64,000 nt of DNA from Pohlia nutans (taxonomy: Eukaryota; Streptophyta; Bryopsida; Bryales; Mniaceae): assembly GCA_022496805.1 (NCBI GenBank), contig CM040103.1:886001-950000 (forward strand). The letters run 5' to 3'. The translations under genes and the position numbers were made by a program. The notes under the pieces were generated by a model. It did no database searches, was not told the DNA's origin, and saw nothing but the letters and a program-made list of their open reading frames with translations. Below are positions 35,899-48,300 of the stretch, in pieces; within the stretch, counting starts at the first letter, position 1; each line of letters begins with the position of its first letter.

Positions 35899-36581
35899 TA
35901 TAAAATTTACTAATTTTTTTTGAATATTTTGTAAATTACAATGAAGAATAGTTTAGATAATGAAAATTATTCATGCGTCTAAATCTAATTTTTTTTGCTC
36001 CACTATGGTAATACTCACCAAACTTGTATTTGCAATAAAACACTCAATTTTCAAAAAAAAATTAAAAATTCAAAGTGAAGTTAAAAACCAGACTTGACAA
36101 GCTTCTTTTGTTAATTACGTTTAAATGCAATAAAATTCATTTTCACGGCCTAAATTTATTTTAAGCAAAAAAAAGCCTAAACATCTAAAAATCATTGCAC
36201 AGTGAACCATTTTTACGACTCTTTTGTAGTTGGGACCAAATGTAAAATCTAAACATGGCTTGTATGATCTAAATTAAAGAGAACACAATCCAATTAAATA
36301 AAATAAGATAACAATCATCCAAACACAAAAAATTCTGCATAGTACATGTGTTGACTTTGTAAGTATTTACTGCGTTTTCAAGTATTATTAGTATTTTCGT
36401 GTTTTGTTCATGATAGTTGCACATCTCCAAATCGAAATTTTCTTTTTCTAAAAGATGTATATTATAACGCTCATAATCTAAACTTCACAATTCAAAATTC
36501 AGTTCTTCACAGATTTTTTGTTATTTGCGTTTTTGACACATCAGGGTCCACAATGCGGTGACTTGAGCACTAAAGGGTTAA

Positions 36582-37078
36582 GGTTTAGATACCTTAGAAT
36601 CAAACTAGAATGTGAGCTTTTAGGTAGGATGTTTTAAAACCACCACCTCCTCTAGTTATGGCATGTAGACTTTTCTTGGGGCCACCACAGTTGAGACCCA
36701 AAACCATCAATTTCACTATTCAAGTAGACCAATGGCACGCCAAGCATTGCGAAAAAGTAGCTGGTGGTTTTGGGTATCATTATGAGTGAAAGTTAGTACC
36801 ACATAATGTGGACATGGGGAAACCTAGAGGTTCGATTTGGGTCACAGGTTACTTTCCACTTTGAAATTTTGTATAAAATTGACAAATGCGAATTAGATGT
36901 TGCAAATTTTTGAAATCCTCATCAAAACGTATTTCGAAAGCGGTCATATTTTTAATTCGAATATAGCACTGCCAAAAGTAGGCCAGATTGCTTAAGTTGG
37001 TGGTTTTAGGACAATCAACCTTACATTCTACCTGTAGAATCAATGTCAGGTCTACAATTCTACATGTGAGTGGAAGAA
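36582..37078. other. Spacer between two elements
   Basis: No gene or complete element recognised in this roughly 500-bp stretch. Confidence 0.4.
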
Positions 37079-37080
37079 TA

Positions 37081-37447
37081 CCGTACCTTAGGGGCAGCTT
37101 CATCACTCCTCCGTCGAATAATTAATTAATTTCAAATTTTGATGTCCGGAAATAAAAAAAGTAATTTTTTAAAATTCAACTTTCAGGAAATAAATAACTT
37201 TAAGTTCGACTTTCATCCACAATTGATGAAGTTTCATTGAATGTTTGTTATTTTAGTGGACTTCATGTGATCACTCTTCACATTTTTAATTTATTTTAAT
37301 TTTAGTTCATGTATTCAATTTCAATATATTTCATCATTCATCTAATTTAATTTCATAGTTTTCCGGCAAATAGGCAACATAATTTATTTTTTTATTCAAC
37401 ATTTTTATTTGGAATTATTTTTTGCCGAAGCTGCCCCTAAGGTACGG
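37081..37447. mobile_element. TA-flanked MITE, CCGTACCTTAGGGGCAGC ends
   Basis: 367 bp with perfect 18-base inverted repeats CCGTACCTTAGGGGCAGC, flanked by TA (37079-37080 and 37448-37449). It ends about 250 bp upstream of the next start codon, so it lies in or next to that gene's promoter. The CCGTA start is shared with 13705-14076 and 45665-45934. Confidence 0.88.
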
Positions 37448-37449
37448 TA

Positions 37450-37700
37450 GGTGATTTGCAGGGACGGAATCGGGTCAGTTTCTACGATCCTTCCGTCGTT
37501 ACCCAGTCTGGCGAGCGAGGCTGGCATCGATACAGTTGCCTGGACCCGCATCGCATCGCATCAATGCTTTTCTGATTCCCGGAAGCTGGGCCGAAAGCCC
37601 TCGTCGATCGATCGATCGATGATGCCTGCCCTGAAGTCTGCCAAGTCCGGCGGATTTCTCCCTGCCTGCCGTGCCGACTGCTTGACTTGTTGCAGTGGCC
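37450..37700 (+). promoter_or_regulatory. GC-rich leader with GATC microsatellite
   Basis: Abrupt change from AT-rich transposon to GC-rich sequence directly before the start codon; includes four tandem TCGA/GATC units near 37605-37620. Read as promoter and 5' UTR. Confidence 0.45.
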
Positions 37701-40383
37701 ATGGCGGAGCAGGCTTCGAGGCGTCATCCCCCACTGCAGACCCGGGACTTAGAAGCCGGCACTACCGACCAGCACTCGGACAACAACGTGCCTCGCACCA
37801 GCACCAGCTCCTCGGGATCATCCTTTGACGTGTTTGCCGACATTGAAGCCAAGCTTGAATGCTACGACGCGCGCGAGCTCGAGCTTGTGACCCAGTACCG
37901 GGAAGCCGAGCAGCGGCGCAAGGATCGCGAGCAGGCGGAGTACCAGCGACGCGGCATCCAGATCTCGCATCCCGACTGTGACGCCGACGCCGACGACGAC
38001 GACGACGAGTACTGCTACAACGAGATCAAAAACCTGGTGTTGATCGACGAGAGCCTGATCCACAAGAAGGCGCTGGTGGAGTGGGAGCGCAAGGAGAAGC
38101 TGTTCACGTCGCGCGTGGAGCGCAAGACCAAGAAAGTGGGCAACCTGAAGAACGAGGTGTACCAGCTCATCGGCTTCTTCTCCGTGTTTCAAGGCGTGGT
38201 GCTCACGGCTGTGGCGCAGAGCAATCTCTTGCACTGCAACAATCGCTGGAGCCCCATCGTTTTGTCCGTGCTGGCCAGCGTTGTCACCATTGCTGGGGTT
38301 TGGCAGAAGTTGTTGCAGGTTTCGTCGCTTCAGAAGACCATCTTCACGGAGGAGCGCGCCTTGCAGGTAGACCTCTGCTAGCTCCTCTGGCTTTCCTTTT
38401 CTCTCTTTCCCCTTCTTTTATTTTATTTTAATTACTTGAGCATTGGGGTTTTAGTAGAAGACTCTGATGAACTGTTCATGCCTCCCATTCACACGGTTGT
38501 CGCACCAAAATTAATAGTCCAAGAGAACAAGAGTTACGAGAAACAAGATTTAGGAGAAACGAAATCGGAATATTTGTTGATGTGAAAGTTTTTGTGCACT
38601 ATTCTTAGTTCATAATCAATGCTCTTAGCTTGAAAAATATTAATTTGGTGTAAGACAAAGTTCCTACATACAAAGTTTAGTCCCTGGAATCCAAGTGAAG
38701 GGAGGACTTGGTTACAGTTGTTGTGCCATTTGATTGATGTGCATCCATAGATTGGTAGATTCATGTAAATTTTGACTTTCAGTTCAAGTGTTTAACCGAA
38801 CTGAAGGCAAGAGTCAGTAGATTTTAACGAATTCCAAGCTTCTCCCCTATTTCCTTGCACTTTGTCCTTATCCTCCTGCACAGAGATGAAAGTTAGATGA
38901 CAAGCTCTATTATTCCATAGTTCTCAATGAGTTTAGGGTTTCAGCTAGTTTATTGGAAGTGCTAACTGGAGGATGGGGAGTGCACAATTATCACTCCCCC
39001 TGTGGATGTCAGGTCGTATTGTCATGTGCCAGAGAATGGGCAATTGATGTGTTTTTGTTGCTGATGCTGGCTTTGTGGCAACTGTGGAATTAGGACGCGG
39101 TGCACAGAGGCGCAGAGCTACGAAAAGCTGGGAAACATTTTGTATTTGGGAAACTGGGAAAGGTCAAGAAGAGAGAGCTAAAGAAGGAGCATTTTTGGTG
39201 GTACACCGTTTGCGTCCTCAGCTTTCTGGTCCTGTTCACACTAGGTTTTCCTCTTTCACATTGGAGAATCTTGTGCCATCCCGGTCCCAATCCTTACGCG
39301 TGACCAGCCAACAACGGGAGCTTCGCTGGGAACGTGACTCAGATTCTACAACTTCTGTTTTACTAGTCATCAGTAGTGAGTCCACCCTAAACCCACCTCT
39401 GTTTGGATGCCACCCATCTACACAGCCATTTCATTCTTCACTTTTAGAGACAGACCCTAAAGGTCCTTTGGGTGTCTACTTCATTTACACTCTTCTCGTG
39501 TACTTTCAGTGTTCTTCATCATCATATCACTCCAGTCTAATACATAAGGTGGAAAACTTCAGTATCTCAAATGTTCAAACATGTCTTCCTAGAGCCATTT
39601 GGATTTATGCACTTAATTTTTCTCTGTTCCCAACTCTTTAAGAGATTTCTTCCAAAACCTATCAACAGGATGTACATTAGAGAAACGAGCGTCATGTTTT
39701 TAAAATTATATACTTTGTCGTTGTGCATTATATCACTCAAATACAAATTTGCAGTATCTCATCTGTACTGTACAAGGGTCTTTTAATTTATCGTTGCAAC
39801 AGGATAAAAGAGCATTGACCATTCATGTTTGTAATCTTGAATTTACATTGTGTCGTTGCTCAAATGAAAAAGTAGAGAATCTCAACAAGGGTTCTTGTAT
39901 TGAGGGGTTAATCTGATATTGTCTAGTTATTGTTACAGGTATCCTTAAAGTGTTGATTACTAGGGCGTGCAAGTGGGAAGCATGTCGGTATTTAGGAACT
40001 CGCTGAAGATCACATTACGGAACGAGTTGAAAGGGAAGAATGTGAAGGTGAAGGAAGGCAACGCCGGCATTTTCCGGCTGCTGACGACGCTGACGCCCGG
40101 CAAGACGTACGACCTGCGCCACGACCCCAACGCCACGTACCGCGAGTACATTCTCATCATGCTGCCGGACAAGACGGAGCTCCGGGTGTTGTCTTCCGAC
40201 GATTTCAACGACTGGAAGGAAATCAGCATCTATGAACGCGGCGGTGAGTACGATTGGATGGGAACTGTTCCTAGGCGGCCCGTCTCCGTGAAACCCCCGC
40301 CCGAGGAGCCTGTCACCGAGGAAGAAGAGCCTGTCATCGAGGAAGGTCCTGTCACCGAGGACCCGTCCCCCGCTCCCCATTGA
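37701..40383 (+). CDS. Uncharacterised protein with coiled coil, two membrane segments and Pro/Glu tail
   Basis: Two exons, 37701-38366 and 39964-40383, join in frame to 361 aa. Start chosen at the ATG in GCCATGG, a good plant context. Residues 1-45 are polar; 46-85 form a charged helix (DIEAKLECYDARELELVTQY, EQRRKDREQAEYQRR); an acidic run DADADDDDDE follows; residues about 105-152 are a second charged helix. Two hydrophobic segments lie at about 153-175 (LIGFFSVFQGVVLTAVAQ) and 185-203 (VLSVLASVVTIAGVW). Exon 2 encodes a soluble basic-then-acidic domain, with LPDKTELRVLSSDDFNDWKE and a tail of repeated EEPV/TEE units. I do not recognise the family. Exons are markedly GC-rich compared with the 1.6-kb intron. 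Confidence 0.78.
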
Positions 40384-41211
40384 CGGGGCAGATTTTCATC
40401 CTTCTTCCAACGGATTGGTTTTAAGTCTTGAATAGGAACCCAAAGGAAATTAGGACGAGTTTCAGATTTGAACCTTGCACTACACCAATGCACGAGACAC
40501 TCCCCCACGCCTCACTCAAGTTTTCAAGTGGGAATCTAACTGTGGCCAAACTATACTGCTTGACTTACGGATTACTCTAATCTTTGTAATGTATTCCAAA
40601 TCTTTGTAAAGAACTCCGCTTCATTTCTTTCCATTCTCAACTCTTCATTGTGTACTCAAAATAAGACTTTACTAATGTGTGACGTGTCGTCAAGAGTACT
40701 CCATGGGCTCGCTACATTGGGTAGTGGGTACATGTTACCACCTAAATAGCATGCATTTGCTACATGCCATAGTAGAGCCCATGGAGTACTCTATCTAGTA
40801 ACGTATGTACACCTCAGCACAACACTTTTAAGCCTGGTTCCTGGCATTTGAGTATTCAATTTCTTATATATAGTCTTCACAAAGGACATATTCCCATGCA
40901 TTCAAGAAAACGTTACTTGAATATTAGAGTTATTTGTAAAGTCCCTCAAATCCCTTCTTTTTGACCTGTAAAATGGAAAGGAGAGGATCGGCATGATCTT
41001 ACTGTAGACCCAAAATAGAACATTGGATGGATTCAAATTTTTATTCATAAAAATGTGAAGGAAGGGAGAAGAATTGGGTAGTGGGGTGGGACTATGAGGA
41101 GAAGTTGTGTCAGAATGCTCTGGTACTAGCTCTGGTCCATGAAAAAAGGAGGACAGAAGACCGGATGTCTTTACAAATAACTCTATTGTATGCACAAATT
41201 TCTGTTGTCTT
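40384..41211. other. Spacer with a short inverted repeat
   Basis: Probable 3' UTR of the membrane protein gene, then spacer. Perfect 18-base arms AGAGTACTCCATGGGCTC (40693-40710) and complement (40775-40792) could fold as a 100-bp hairpin; it may be a tiny MITE or a transcribed stem-loop. Confidence 0.5.
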
Positions 41212-41939
41212 AGGGCCGCTTCACACTATGGCCGAAGGTTGAGAGGCCGTCGATTTCCACCAATCAAATTGCAGGAAACCATGGTTTCGGCCTCTCGACC
41301 CTTCACACTAGAGGCCAAAGTCCATTGGCCGTTGCTCTCCAAAATGCCTATGTGGCATCGCTTTTTGACCTAGGCGACGGCCTCTCAAAGTTCGTTTGGG
41401 TCCTGCATTTTGCAAGACCCGTCACTATGGTCGAGAGGCCGTCGAATTTTTTCATAAAAAATTCTTGAAACTGACAAGATCTTGCCATAATTAACACGGA
41501 GGCCCTGGACTGTTCATGCCCGAATTAACACAGAGGCCCTGCACTGTTCATGCTTTATGCACTGTTCATGCTGCTGACTCAAGAATTGATCAAGATGTTA
41601 TTTACAGAAAACTCAGGTACCTGCCATCCATTCTATTTTTTGGTTACTGAAGAAATGGAGCTGACGAAATGGCATTGAAGAGCTATTATTATCAATTACT
41701 TGGCAACCTGTAGAGTCCAGTTTATCATCCTACCTATGATCTTCAATTTTTAAATCAAACCAATTTGACAGAGAAGGTTTAGCCTTGGCCTTTGGAGGCT
41801 TCACACTATGCCCGGCCGAAGGCTTCAACTACAATAATTTATTGGCTATTTTCAGCCCATTTCTTTGGACTCTCAACAAAGTTTGGACTCTCAATCCCAC
41901 GGCCTCTCGACTTGGACGGCCATAGTGTGAAGCGGCCCT
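41212..41939. mobile_element. Long-TIR element, AGGGCCGCTTCACACTATGG ends
   Basis: 728 bp with perfect inverted ends AGGGCCGCTTCACACTATGG and complement. Interior contains repeated GGCCTCTCGAC / GAGAGGCCGTCG words in both orientations near both ends (subterminal repeats) and a local tandem duplication around AACACGGAGGCCCTGGACTG (41493-41570). Outer flanks are TTA/TGA or no clear duplication. Related in end pattern to 18956-19397. No transposase frame seen. Confidence 0.78.
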
Positions 41940-42399
41940 GAGCTTCCCAAAATTTGCAACCTTGCTGTAATGATCTGGTTTTAGTCTTGAATACGAAGGT
42001 TGTTTGCTTCTCTTAATAGAGGTTGTATTTGAAGGTATTTGCCCCTAATAACAAAACTTTTTTAGCATAGTTACTGCTATTAGAATATTCAAATGTTTAT
42101 AATGTTCTTTGGTAAATTAAAGAGGATACACCAGAGAATATGTTATGCAGGTTCAAGGTTTTGACAAGGGAGGAAAATTTGCAGCAAAAACACATTGAAT
42201 CCTCATCCTGCGTGTGGGTTGCTTTTGAACATATTGTACTGTACATTCATGTGCAAAGAAAACTAAAAGTATGCTTTAATCAGTGACTTCTAATGTGTAA
42301 TCAATCAGCCTACTTTCTAATCAATGATACATATAATAAGCTACAACAATTAATTGCAACGTTCATTCCATTCGTGCTTCTACTACAGATAACTGATTG

Positions 42400-45300
42400 T
42401 TAGTCTTTCGGCCAGTAACTGGATGCGATGCCGCCAAGTGGGATTCCTCCAGGCCACCCTGACAATGCGGTGCACGACGTTTCTTCCCCATTTGAGCGCC
42501 TCCCCAACTCTGCTTCAAACACGCCCTATAAGTGGTATCACTTGAGAGTAGATAGAAACTAAAACTAAAAAGTTTAGCGCTTTATAATGTGTTAAAAAAT
42601 GTCTTCACAATAGAGTTTTCCGCAAAGTCAATGCCACTTAAAGCCTTAGTTTTATTGAAATTTTGGGAAATGTAAATTAAGTGAGGTTCATTAATTAGCA
42701 AAAAAACAGAGCATGCACCGGATGAGCCGGTTGTGGAGATAGAAGCATTGATTTGGATTCGGCATAAGCATAAAACTAATACAGGGATAGATAGATAGAT
42801 AGAAACACCAGCCTGGTGGAGCCTGCATGAATAAAGAGTCCATTCGTAATGCGTGAATAAAGAGTCCATTCGTAATGTAAATGGCACCATGTCCACCGGA
42901 CAAAGGGCCATTTGAACAAAACTCTAATACGGGGACATCACAGGCGGAGACAAAGCTTGGGGCTCCTTGAATTAACTAAAATTGGTTGAATCAAGAAAAT
43001 GAAGGGTCTAAATTTTTGGGCACCGTTTCTAGAGCCTTGAAACTTCACACCTCCAGTTTTTTAAAAGCAACTGACATGTCTACTTTTATTGAATTCTCAA
43101 CCATAATTTTCACAAACTTCGGTCCAATCACCCCTCTTTTACACCCCTCTTTTACAGACTTTGCAGATAACTCGAATGTATTTTGGATAGGAGGGGGATT
43201 TTTTTTCAGTACTTTATCCGAAGTCAACTAAGTTCAGATTCTCACCATCACAATTTGCGTTGGGCTTGTATACTGTGCTTTCAAGCTCAGACTGGTGGTG
43301 CTTCACGCTCAACTTCCGGAGCAAAGCACCTCGCAAGCTTTTGGGTCCCTCTGCATTCTCGCAGTCTCTGGCAATGATCTCCTGAGCCAAATTAGAGTTG
43401 AGCCACATTAGGGTTTTAAGGTCAAGTATTTGCAATCAAAACCTGTTCTCTTAAACTTGGGATTCCTTAACCCCTCTCTACCATATGCTGCGATTTTCAG
43501 CGTCAAACCTCACTTGAACAGGAATAAAAATTTGAACTCCTGTTTCTACGGTAGATACATAGCCACTTAACCCCTAACCGCCCAACCATCCATAATATGG
43601 ATGATGTACGGATTTGAACTCGGATTTCTCATCGATCATGCACTTTTTGCAGTGTGAAATTTTTATTAAAATTTTTATGGGAAGTTAGCTTCGTGCATGT
43701 GTGATCCGATTAGAAAGGGGATGATTTGTGAAATTTTTATGCCTCATTTCATGTTGTAGTGTTCCACCCCAAATTTGAAAGATTTTAGTCTAAAAGTGCT
43801 CTTGAAAAAGTCAAGTACTAGAAATTAGCAACCAAAAAATCTCCAAAAATCACTACACTTAGAGTATCACATTTCAACCCATCTCCAAAAAATTCAGCAT
43901 TAGATTGTCAATATCTTATTCGTAATCATATTACAAAAGTACTCTAAATTTTAAGTTTTAAAATTTATACACAAATATTGGTGATAGCAATTGAAAATCT
44001 AACCGTATGGATAGAATCTAATATGCATAATGTAAAACTTTTATTCATTCATCAAATTGAAAATACCCCTCTTAGTTGCATTTTATAATGCATTTCTGAA
44101 AAACTGCCAAATCTGAAAAGGGTGAGGACGTTTAGGGGTTAAACGTCATGCATTTTAAAGACTTCCAAATTTTTATTTTCCCCCCTCATACTTTATAAAA
44201 TCTTTTTTTGAAATTTATTGAACATACCAAAATGAAGTCAAAGTGATTCAAATATTTAAAATTCACTCATTGCTTAAAATTAGGACATAGTTCATTTTTA
44301 TTTCTAGTTTCTCATGATAAAATTAATCTAATATTAGACTGATTTGAATATCATACATAAAAACATGCATTTAAGGTACCCTTACCCAATACCACCCGCT
44401 GACCCAATTCCGCTCAAAATGTATTTAAAGGACTCATTGATTCTAGAATGAGAATCTAGGGAGGTAGAACATGCCTTATCTTCCAATGACGCATGTACTT
44501 TAGCTTTACATTTTACATCTAGAATCACTATTAGACCTACATTTGATGGAAATTCGGTAGTGGGTGGTATTGGATCAGGCTACTTTAGAATGTTAACCCC
44601 TAAACGTTCCAACGTCCAGAAACTGAATCACGAACAGATTTGAAGCCTTGTAACTTTCTGATACAACGTCGGATGCTTTTCATCCAAGTCACCTTTGAAA
44701 GCTTATTAAATTCTTTACCAATTACAATAAATCTCTTGTGATGGAGATTTGTTGAAAATATTGGAGAGGCCTTCGATTGCAAGTATGTCAATTTTTTTGG
44801 GTAGATTTTATGCTTGCAATGGTCTTCTCATGTACACTGCATGTACATTTGAGCCATGCTAATATCTACTTTTGAGGCTAGAATCTACTTTTGTGCAAAG
44901 GGTTGGTACGTTTAGGGGTTAATAAGAAAATCATCATAATTGAACAAAACCTCACGGATTTGTTTGAAGGACGGTCCAATGTTTTTTTAAAAAGCACTTG
45001 TAGCTCAGGCACTTGATAGTTCCGTGAATTGGCTGACCTGGTGTGTGTCACGCATGGCGGCCAGGCTGATGTGAGACAAGGCCGGGGAGAGCAATTGAAG
45101 AGGAGAGTCACTTCGGCCAGGCGAGGAGCCCGCCGACCGTGACTCTCGGCCCGCCTTCACCAGCAGCGCTTGCAGCCATTTGTCCAGGTTCGACTTGCCC
45201 ATTTGTAAATCCTTCACTTTCTCATGATCACTCGTCACATGCTCTTCTGTGCCGCGATCGGGGTTGGGCTGCCGTTCTCTCCCCTCGCGTCTCCGCATGT

Positions 45301-48300
45301 TCTCCACATGCGCACTAAATACCTGCACATTATCAACCACACCACCTTGAGCAGTCACTAGAAGAAAATGTGTCATTTTTCACTTACTATAAATGAAACG
45401 GCGCTAAGCACATGGGTTGTGTTAGTGTTGATGAGTAGTTTTGGTCACAAGAAGACAGAAACGTAAGTATAATATTCCGCCACTATTCACTGTTCCCACT
45501 AAATGAGGAATGAAAAATGACAGGTTTGCTAGTAGTGAGTTGAGCTTTCGGCATAGTTTCTATTTTATTAAATCAAAGTGGATTCCACTGCACCCACGAA
45601 TGCATTATGCAAAAGTTGGATGGGCTCCAAATTTTATTGATAGATGATTTAGAGCAAACATATACCGTACGTGGAAGGCAGGGTCGGCGGAAAATAATTC
45701 CCCCCAAAAAAATGCCAAAAAAATAAATAAATCTATTAAGTATCTTGTCGAAATCAAAACATAACACTCAACGCAAAAAATAAAATAAAACGATTAGGAA
45801 CCGGATTTTTTTTAATATTAGCTATTAATAGCCGATAAATTCTTAATAATTACTTTTGAAAGTGCCGACCTGCACTGTTTCAACTTTTAGTAATTATTCG
45901 ACATGAAAATGCCGACCCTGCCTTCCACATATGGTATTGGGGTGGTGGGAAACCCATAAAATCAATATGTACGTACTCATTGGGCAAGTGTCTCATTTAC
46001 ATAAGTTTTGCGGTTACATTGATCCCCAGGTTAAATAAAAGCACTTGGAGAGGGGATAGAACTACTTTGTGAGAATATAGAATACAAGAAGAGTCTGCGA
46101 CTAAAACTGATTTTAGTTTCCTCAATTAAAGAATGTACTTACAGAGAAAAATAGGATAAGAGTTGGCTAGTACCCTCGAAACTTGCAAGTGTAAAAAGGG
46201 GGAGTGAAAAGGCCTGCTGAGCAAGAGCACTGGGCTTATGACCATGCAATGGAGCTACACTAAATAGGTAGATTAGTGTTAGATACACTAATTTACATAA
46301 ACATGTTGTAAGTTTTTACTGTTGAACAATTTTTTTACCCTCTATATTGGTCAAGATGAGGATCTTTCAATAGTATTGGAATCAATGTCTTTGGTAAATT
46401 TTTTTGTTGAGAGTAAAAATCTATAATATTTTCAAATCTTATAATTATCTAACACTAATCTACCTATTTAGTGTAGTTGGGAATTAAACGAACCAACCTG
46501 CTCTAGAAGCTCATCAACATGGGCTTGGATGGACTGTCCCTTGGCTTCAGGAGTAGGGATCTGGAACCGGATGTGTTGCAGGAGCTCATCCAAGTACGCC
46601 TGCTTAGACATGGCCGTGGTGCCGTCTACGCTTGAATCGTATTGAGCAGGTTTTGTGACCGTGCTCTCCGATTGCACCATGATGACGTCTTTCTGGACTT
46701 CTCGTTTGGAATCCGACCTCGACGTGTCGCCGGCACTTCCAGCGACGGGAGTATCACGACCTGCCTCTTGTTCAAAGCCAGCAAAATCCCTGTCACCTGC
46801 AATATTTATTCCAGTCTTCAGTGCTTGAATGCAGTAATACCTTCCAAAACCTATTTTTACTGTTCAAACATGTAGGACGTGAAATCGTTTGTTTTAGAGG
46901 TACCTACATTTTGTAACCTTTCATGAGGCTTCTTAAACGATTCATTTCAACTCCGGAGGTGGTCACTTTTGGCCATTTAGACACTTGAGGATAAAGTGAA
47001 AGTTGCATAAATCACTTGTAGAGAGACAATTATAATGCAAATAAAGCAGTTGAGGCACTTGTAAAAAAAATCACTAAGTCTAGTCACCTGAGTTTGAGTT
47101 CCGAGCGCAAAAGTCTCGGAGCTCAGATGTGGGTCCATCATGGAACTTGGACAACTCGGTCACCAATTGGCTGTCCTCATCACTGTTGCAGCAGGTGGCA
47201 TCTTTGGAGATGTGAATGGCAGGGCTCATTTCATCATCGGCGAAGTCACTGTCACTGGAACTTTCTGTCAAGGAAGTCATGCACATGACCTTTACATGAG
47301 ATCAGCTTTGCAATCCACATGATTGTTGGTAATCAACTGAATTTTCTAAGACACCACTGTTGGAGGGGTTCCTTTTATAATTCATCTTTTTGAACTGAAG
47401 CCCAAGCTGCAGCTCTGTTACCGAGCACTTTGCACTCCATCTTTCAGTAAATAACGATTCATGAAGCAATATCCATCTTCTCAGGAAGAGAGGATTCAAC
47501 GACCCTAGTATCTGATGTTATGGAGTACCTGGAGTTTCACTGTCAGCGTCGTACTGTTGGTGTAACAAATTGGCCGATTCTTCACTCCTGCTAACTCTTG
47601 TTCTGGGTTGTGTCGTATACTCTGCAGTTGACACCATTGAACATAGAGAGGCTTAGCTTTTATTGGTAACTTGTATCGACCACTTCTTTCGTATCTTCAA
47701 CCTGCATTGCAACTGGAATAATAAACTCTCAAAACCGCAATTTGAATATATCTAAGCTTTCAAGATCCGACTCAGTGTTGCTTGGTGGTTCATGTGGCTA
47801 GTAGCCACCTCAAAAATTAACCGGCTGGTTAAATGGTTACCTTTGATGGCGTGTCGAACAAGGGACTTTCGTTGGTGCTGCCGTCTTAGAGTAGAAACCT
47901 CATCTTCTGTAACTTCACTTAATTCAGACAAAACATTGCCGTCGTCCTCGTCGTCCTTGTTGTTGTTGTTGCTGTGGTTGTCGATGGCATGAAGCGAGAC
48001 ACAGCTGCTGACATCAACGAGATCCCGCCCCTGCGTCACCGCCTTTTTCTTGTGCATTATCACTGTAGGATTGCCAGCTTCTGCTGCAGCAGCAGCTGCT
48101 TCCAGTGTTTCTCGTGTGGAGTGTCGCTGCAGAAGCTCACCCTCCATGGCTTCACACAGGGCTTTCTGGCAGTCCAGGCGGGCAATGAGGACGTTGCATG
48201 CTTCTTGGGTTAACTGCGCCTGCTCCTTGTATGTCATGGCCCTGCACACAACATCATCAAGAAATTCTGAGGACTTCCCTGACAAACTTGATGACGACTT

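Larger units (their letters stand above)
34871..36577. mobile_element. TTAA-flanked composite element carrying two nested MITEs
   Basis: Bounded by TTAA at 34867-34870 and 36578-36581, with ends CCCCTGAAGCACTCA and TGAGCACTAAAGGG. The right third read on the minus strand resembles family A (CCCTTTAGTGCTCAAG, CACCGCATTGTGG, a CGAAAATACT stretch). At 1.7 kb it is twice the usual length because it holds an AGGTAGGAGC element (35048-35267) and a Stowaway element (35650-35898). No transposase. Confidence 0.75.

Noticed and set aside
39075..39641. 188-codon open frame in the intron of the membrane protein gene
   Set aside because: No ATG start, no domain pattern, and it lies wholly within an intron whose flanking exons join in phase; composition is Ser/Leu-rich as expected by chance.
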